DNA of 39,602 nucleotides from Burkholderiaceae bacterium 16 (GTDB lineage: Bacteria; Pseudomonadota; Gammaproteobacteria; Burkholderiales; Burkholderiaceae). A program made the translations under genes and the position numbers. Below are positions 35,506-39,602 of the stretch, in pieces (position 1 is the stretch's first letter; the number at the start of each line of letters is the position of its first letter). The DNA lies in NCBI GenBank assembly GCA_000955785.1, contig JYOD01000049.1, forward strand, positions 1 through 39,602, written 5' to 3'. The notes beneath the pieces are model-generated. The model ran no database searches and had not been told where the DNA came from. It saw only the letters and a program-made list of their open reading frames with translations.

Positions 35506-37257
35506 ATGATCGAACGAAAGACTACGCAGCCAGGTCCGAGCATGGGCAATGGGGTGGTTCTAGTCCTGGCCGACAGCCGTCGCACCGAATCCTGCTTGCT
35601 GCAACGCACCGTCGTGTCTGCCCTGGGCCACTTCCGGATTCCATACCGAATCCACGACATCGCATGTGAGTCGCTATCTTCGGACATCTTAGGAAACGTC
35701 GCGGCGATACTTATTGGGCAGGAAAATCTGGGGCTGGGCTTAACTTCGGCGGATATCTCATTGATACTGAACGAAGTGCAGGAGGGCGCGGGGTTGATCA
35801 GCCTGGATCCGTATTTTTACCGATACGATGGCGCGTGGGCTGAGGCGCTTGGTCTGGCTTCCGGAAATTCTCCAGCTGCTGAGACATACGGAATTACATC
35901 TATCCGAGTCCACGACAACTCCCACTACATTTCTTATACTCAGAAATTTGGCGATGTTCACACGACAAGAATGCCGACCCCAGCGGTCAGACCATTAAAA
36001 TATTCTCGCGACTGGCAGATAATTGCCACTTCTGAAGAAAGTCCCGCTTTCATGGCTCGCGTGTTTGGAGCAGGGCGCGTTATTCAATGGCTGATTTCGC
36101 CTCGCCTTTGGACGTTGCAGTTCTTCGGGCACGCTCATGGGTTGGACGATATGTATTGGAAAGGGATTGTCTGGGCGGCACGTAAACCATTCGCGATGCT
36201 GCCAATGCCCCCGTTCGTGCGCTTTCGCTTTGATGATTGCACAGGCCTCTATCGAACAGCAGAAGATCTTTCATTTCTTAAAGTATTGAACAAATTCGGC
36301 CATAAGCCAAACCTGTGCGTCTCTATGAATGCGTTGCAGGATGATGGATGGAAATTCCTGAAAGCATTGTACGATGCCGGCGGAGTCGAGGTGGCACCTC
36401 ATACGTGGAGTGGTGGCGTAGGGCTGTATTACGGCGACAGTGAAGGCGAATACTCTGATCAAAAACTCAGGTCGCTAATTATGAGAACAAAGAAGATGAT
36501 GGATGATCACGGTATTACGCCAAGCAAAATACTCAGTGATCACGACCACGAATGCAGCGAACTGGCGATGCCGTTGCTTCGGGAGTTAGGCATAGAGTTC
36601 AAGATGAACGTCATGATGCCGGGCGAAACTTGGACGGGGATACATTTGGATTGGGAGCCTGGCCCATATGGTTCGATGTGTTATGCGCTTGACTACATTC
36701 CGGGTCCCGATCCATTGTTCGTAGTCTTCAACCACTATCCAACGTTCGACTACGCCCGTGTCGGAATTGGAGGAAGTAAGTTCTTGCTCAGCCGAGATGG
36801 GGGTGTGGGTCCCTATAAATGGGATTTTCTTAATGGCTTGACAAAAATGACATTGGGAGAGAACGATATTGAGGCGATGGCAAGCCGTCTGGCGGACCAT
36901 ACGAGACTTGGTCTGAATAGCTTGTTCTTCGGAGGGTCAATCAGTCACTCCCATTTTTCATCTGAACTGTCTTTGCGCGAGTGGGAAGCTGTGCTCGAAC
37001 GGTATGAAAAACTCACGGATCGACTGACGAAAATCAATGTTGGCTATGATGACATTTGCGTCTACGCGCGCAGCCGGCACCACACTTTTATAGAACGGGC
37101 TGAAATTCGGAGAGAGGTAGGAAACTCGTCTATTGTCTTTGGCGGCATGGCAGAGGTGCCGCTTAAGCTTTACGTCGCGTCTAATGCTGGCGATGGCGTT
37201 GACTGGTCGCTTGTTGACGTACCGGCGTTCTCAGATCACACAGCTGTTCGTTTTTGA
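35506..37257 (+). CDS. Large protein with a ThuA/GATase-like N-terminus and polysaccharide-deacetylase-like region
   Basis: This 583-residue protein is not one I can name. Residues about 15-215 look like a Rossmann-type glutamine-amidotransferase/ThuA-like domain (NGVVLVLADSRR, AAILIGQENLGLG, GAGRVIQWLISPRLW). Residues about 235-500 resemble NodB/carbohydrate esterase 4 folds, with FRFDDCTGLYR (paired Asp), EVAPHTWSGG (His) and ILSDHDHECSE, all metal-ligand-like. The tail (GGMAEVPLKLYVASN, VDVPAFSDHTAVRF) suggests a small beta-sandwich. No signal peptide is seen, so it probably acts in the cytoplasm. The start at 35506 has only a weak GAGA site; Met13 (35542) is an alternative. Its divergent position from the deformylase/PLP gene suggests a shared pathway that removes acyl groups. 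Confidence 0.6.
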   Translation: MIERKTTQPGPSMGNGVVLVLADSRRTESCLLQRTVVSALGHFRIPYRIHDIACESLSSDILGNVAAILIGQENLGLGLTSADISLILNEVQEGAGLISLDPYFYRYDGAWAEALGLASGNSPAAETYGITSIRVHDNSHYISYTQKFGDVHTTRMPTPAVRPLKYSRDWQIIATSEESPAFMARVFGAGRVIQWLISPRLWTLQFFGHAHGLDDMYWKGIVWAARKPFAMLPMPPFVRFRFDDCTGLYRTAEDLSFLKVLNKFGHKPNLCVSMNALQDDGWKFLKALYDAGGVEVAPHTWSGGVGLYYGDSEGEYSDQKLRSLIMRTKKMMDDHGITPSKILSDHDHECSELAMPLLRELGIEFKMNVMMPGETWTGIHLDWEPGPYGSMCYALDYIPGPDPLFVVFNHYPTFDYARVGIGGSKFLLSRDGGVGPYKWDFLNGLTKMTLGENDIEAMASRLADHTRLGLNSLFFGGSISHSHFSSELSLREWEAVLERYEKLTDRLTKINVGYDDICVYARSRHHTFIERAEIRREVGNSSIVFGGMAEVPLKLYVASNAGDGVDWSLVDVPAFSDHTAVRF

Positions 37258-37722
37258 TGCCGCTCGGGGGCGGTTCATCCTTGGCCCCGGCTGCACTTCT
37301 CATCTACTTGGCAACCACCAAACACCGTGCGAACAGGCGATGTAGTCCCTAGCGCGGTGCACTAAGCAGCCAAGCTTGGAACCCTTCCTGGTGGCGCTTA
37401 AGCACTCCCCTCCCGGGAATGCTGGTCGTGCGGCCGGGAGGAACTGGTGTTTCCAGGTCTATCGGACAGGTTTATCGGGAATTCCGACGCGCTTGAAGCC
37501 CCGACCGCCGGCACATGAATGTGGTTCCCTTGATGGGTTTTGTACTCGCACGGGGATATGCTGAGAAAGCCTGAAATTCGCCATATTGACCTTTTCGGGT
37601 GATGATGACTCCGACCTCGCAGTGCGGCGACCGATTTCCCGTGGCGGCAGTCATCAGCGCGATGACACCACGTAGCAAGGTACCGGGTGCCTTCCAGAAA
37701 GCAATGATGTGGGTCGTGCGAG
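37258..37722. other. Stretch between the deacetylase-like gene and the recombinase
   Basis: No firm gene is present. A minus-strand frame (37747-37472) is described separately. An ATTGACCTTTTCG stretch near 37585 recurs near 39485, just before the KfrA-like gene, as a 13-base match. Confidence 0.4.
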
Positions 37723-37747
37723 CTACGCCTTCTTGTGAGCGCCCCAA
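37472..37747 (-). CDS. Possible small papain-like/NlpC-type fold protein or fragment
   Basis: This 91-codon frame starts with TTG inside the 3' end of the recombinase gene. Its middle (IIAFWKAPGTLLRGVIALMT, then NRSPHCEVGVIIT) follows the pattern of small permuted papain-like (YiiX-type) proteins, which place a His-x-Glu just after a helix. The family Cys nucleophile segment is not visible, and the product would be incomplete. It could be a decayed gene. The family call is tentative. Confidence 0.3.
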   Translation of the reverse strand: MGRSQEGVARTTHIIAFWKAPGTLLRGVIALMTAATGNRSPHCEVGVIITRKGQYGEFQAFSAYPRASTKPIKGTTFMCRRSGLQARRNSR

Positions 37748-39009
37748 CCGATGCGGTGCCGCGCCTGCGTGGCCTCGTGCCGCGCATCCTCCTCGCTATG
37801 CAGGTACCCGCTGGTCGTCGAAATCGACGCATGCCCAAAATTGTCCCTGACATAGCGCAGGTCGACCTGCTGGTCGGTCATGTGCGAGCCTGCGGTGTGG
37901 CGCAGCCAGTGGGCCGAGGCGCCGGCCAGCAGCGCGGCCTGCGCCGCCCACTCGGGCCCACGCGCCCGCAGGCGGGCGGCCACTAGGCCGAACACCTCCT
38001 TCAGGATCAAGTGCAGCGCGCCGCGTGACAGACCTTTTTCTTCGTGCTGCCGGTCGTGCTGCCGGTCCTTGCGGCCGATCACCGGCAGCAGCAGCGGGCG
38101 CGTCTCCCCAGGCTGCGGGGTAGGCGCCAGCCCGTGGGCGCGGCGGTAGCGCGCCAGTTCGGCGACCAACTCGTCGGAGGCCGGCACCAGCCGGGTCTTG
38201 TTGCCCTTGCCGGTGACCTCCAGCCACCAGCGCTCCACGCCCGAGCCGTCGCGCCGACAGAAGAACGCCCCCATCGGGGTGCCTGTCACCTCGGCGGCCC
38301 GCAGCCCGCCGAGGTAGAGCACCGTCAGCACCCAGCGGCAGCGCGCCGCATGCAGCCGCTCGCGCTCGGTGCCGACCGGCATCGCCTCGACAGTTTCCTT
38401 GACGGTCGCCCACAGCTCGTGGCTCAGGTAGCGCGTGATGCGTGGCCGGCTGGGGGCGCGCCGGCGCCGGGCCAGCGCGAGCGGATTGCCGGCCAGATAG
38501 CCGGCCTCGGTCAGCCAGGCGAAGAGGGCATTCAGAATGACCAGCGCGTGGCGCACGCTCGCGGGCGACAGCGGCCCCGCAAACGGGCGCCAGTCGGGGT
38601 GGCTGCGGGCGAGCTTCTTGCTGCCGGACAGCACCCAGCGCGCGGCCGGCTGCGGATCGGCCAGGAAGCGTTCATAGACCAGCAGGTCCTCGTGCGTCAG
38701 CGAAGACAGCGGCTTGCCGAGTTGCAGCACGGCCCACAGCAGCAGCCGCTCGACCTCGCGGCGGTAGGCGCTCACGGTCGCCGGGGTGTCGGCATAGCGC
38801 GCGAGCCAGGCGGTGACGGCGGCCAGGTCGTCGGTCGCGGCAATGCGGGTGGCCGTGGCGGGCGCGCGGTTGCTGCCGGCGGCGCCGGAGAGCGCGGGCG
38901 GCAAGTGCAGGCGCTCGAGCGGGGTGGGCGGCGCCGCAGCTGAGGTTGGCAGGGGTTCGAGGGGGAGGAGTTCCATGGGCGGGGAGTCGGCCGGGGCGTT
39001 AGTTTGCAT
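37723..39009 (-). CDS. Tyrosine recombinase (phage integrase family)
   Basis: This 428-residue site-specific recombinase has a Pro/Ala-rich N-terminus and a SAM-like core-binding domain (about 65-185: LAAVTAWLARYADTPATVSAYRREVERLLLW). Its catalytic domain holds Arg in LGGLRAAEV, Lys in VTGKGNKTRLV, His-x-x-Arg in HWLRHTAGS, His in NFGHASISTT and the nucleophile Tyr in TSGYLHSEE. All catalytic residues are present, so it is probably active. Its ATG lies inside a 20-base repeat of the array upstream, suggesting that it regulates itself or that the recombination site overlaps its own start. The gene is very GC-rich compared with its left neighbours. Confidence 0.93.
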   Translation of the reverse strand: MQTNAPADSPPMELLPLEPLPTSAAAPPTPLERLHLPPALSGAAGSNRAPATATRIAATDDLAAVTAWLARYADTPATVSAYRREVERLLLWAVLQLGKPLSSLTHEDLLVYERFLADPQPAARWVLSGSKKLARSHPDWRPFAGPLSPASVRHALVILNALFAWLTEAGYLAGNPLALARRRRAPSRPRITRYLSHELWATVKETVEAMPVGTERERLHAARCRWVLTVLYLGGLRAAEVTGTPMGAFFCRRDGSGVERWWLEVTGKGNKTRLVPASDELVAELARYRRAHGLAPTPQPGETRPLLLPVIGRKDRQHDRQHEEKGLSRGALHLILKEVFGLVAARLRARGPEWAAQAALLAGASAHWLRHTAGSHMTDQQVDLRYVRDNFGHASISTTSGYLHSEEDARHEATQARHRIGWGAHKKA

Positions 39010-39366
39010 AAATTTGTTCCCGCTGGTCGCCCGCCAGCAAGCCGATTGAAGGCCGAGGGTAACAATTTTGCTTCAAGAAACGCTGCAAGAAGTTGTTCCC
39101 CCGGCCGACGCTTGAAGCAATTTTGTACCTTCCCCCAACGCATCGGTCAGTCGTTTTGCACCCTCCCGGCCGGCGCGGGGCGATCCTATGGACAGGATTC
39201 GGCTGAGCAATGCGATGACGTTCGCTGTCAGGCGCGCCGCGCAAGCTAGCGGAGTCACGCCGGGAGTGCCGCGCCTGCCACCGGTGCGCGCTCTCCAGCC
39301 AGCCAGGCGTGCCCATGGGGAATCGGGAACAAATTCTGCAAAAACTGGGAACAAATTTATGCAAAC
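39002..39366. repeat. Repeat array in front of the recombinase (possible recombination or control sites)
   Basis: GTTTGCATAAATTTGTTCCC at 39002-39021 is the exact reverse complement of bases 39347-39366. A close copy of the latter lies at 39325-39342 (GGGAACAAATTCTGCAAA), and degenerate copies in the first orientation lie at 39083-39102 (CTGCAAGAAGTTGTTCCCCC) and around 39112-39135. The AT-rich repeats stand out in GC-rich DNA. They could be arm or core sites of the recombinase, iterons, or operators. The ATG of the recombinase is inside the first copy. Confidence 0.72.
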
Positions 39367-39407
39367 GGACGGGGGGCAGTCTCCGGGGGCGGTTCGAGCC
39401 CTTATTA

Positions 39408-39477
39408 TAGACAGAAGCCCACTTATGTCTAAAGATTGGTGTTTTGAATTAGATAAACAACGTATTACGTAGTAATA
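39408..39477 (+). promoter_or_regulatory. AT-rich control region with two palindromes before the KfrA-like gene
   Basis: This short AT-rich block holds the inverted repeats TAGACA(12 bases)TGTCTA at 39408-39431 and TATTAC(GTA)GTAATA at 39463-39477. The second ends about 32 bases before the next start codon, where a repressor such as a KfrA-type protein would bind its own promoter. The binding protein is inferred from position only. Confidence 0.5.
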
Positions 39478-39508
39478 TTTCATAAATTGACCTTTTCGCC
39501 ACCCAACC

Positions 39509-39602
39509 ATGACCGCCAGCCCCGCATCCCCGCCGCTCGACGCCGCTCCCGAGGCCCAGATCGCCGCCGACGTCGCGACGCTGCGCGCGCAGTTCCCCGA
39601 GA
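39509..39602 (+). CDS. KfrA-like DNA-binding protein, start only
   Basis: Only the first 31 residues lie in the window: MTASPASPPL, then an acidic stretch ending in IAADVATLRAQFPE. The ADV-LRAQFP pattern matches what I recall of the N-terminus of KfrA-like plasmid DNA-binding proteins found beside tyrosine recombinases in Burkholderiales. The rest is outside the window, so the call is provisional. Confidence 0.5.
   Translation, partial: MTASPASPPLDAAPEAQIAADVATLRAQFPE

Noticed and set aside
37796..38943. Long open frames in other phases and on the plus strand within the recombinase gene
   Set aside because: These are by-products of very high GC. All five catalytic recombinase residues are in the minus-strand frame 39009-37723.
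1..39602. CRISPR arrays, tRNA and rRNA genes
   Set aside because: I saw no regularly spaced repeats with spacers, and no tRNA cloverleaf or rRNA segments.

Overview
The window reads like accessory DNA (megaplasmid or genomic island) of a Burkholderiales bacterium, most likely Cupriavidus/Ralstonia. The grounds are a TctC-type solute receptor, a Burkholderiales-type 16-strand porin, a pyruvate dehydrogenase E3 with its own lipoyl domain, IS66 and Tni-type transposons, and a KfrA-like gene beside a tyrosine recombinase. The genus is inferred from gene types only. Base composition is patchy: the E2/E3 pair (about 22.4-26.1 kb) and the recombinase (37.7-39.0 kb) are very GC-rich, while most of the rest is less so.

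Layout. 1-3.1 kb: right part of a Tni/Tn7-like transposon (transposase with a frameshift, AAA ATPase, TniQ, then direct repeats of an end) that interrupts a malate/lactate-dehydrogenase-type gene; the 3' part of that gene survives to 3549. 4.1-5.9 kb: acetolactate synthase large subunit on the minus strand. 6.5-9.1 kb: homodimeric pyruvate dehydrogenase E1. 9.5-18.3 kb: a catabolic/uptake region with an IclR regulator, an M24 metallohydrolase, a threonine-synthase-like PLP enzyme, an Lrp/AsnC regulator, a TctC receptor, an MmgE/PrpD protein and a porin. Two promoters with identical geometry and the same 13-bp palindromic operator precede the IclR gene and the TctC unit. 18.6-22.0 kb: a 1144-residue signalling protein (zinc ribbons, class III cyclase domain, AAA ATPase, helical repeats). 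22.4-26.1 kb: pyruvate dehydrogenase E2 and E3. 26.3-27.4 kb: two tiny ORFs and a gene whose first codons are a decayed copy of the 5' end of the transposon ATPase gene. 27.6 kb: a second Lrp/AsnC gene. 28.1-30.6 kb: a complete but damaged IS66-family element with an 8-bp target duplication. 31.0-37.3 kb: a second catabolic region with an MFS transporter, a DUF3830 protein, a peptide-deformylase/PLP-lyase fusion and, divergently, a large protein with a polysaccharide-deacetylase-like region. 37.5-39.6 kb: a tyrosine recombinase, a repeat array in front of it, and the start of a KfrA-like gene.

How it may work together (inference). Both catabolic regions pair an amide/peptide-bond hydrolase (M24 enzyme; deformylase-like domain) with a fold-type II PLP enzyme, plus an uptake protein and an amino-acid-type regulator. 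This suggests use of N-acylated or otherwise blocked amino acids, whose 2-oxo acid products could enter the pyruvate dehydrogenase and acetolactate synthase steps also encoded here. The substrate cannot be read from the sequence.
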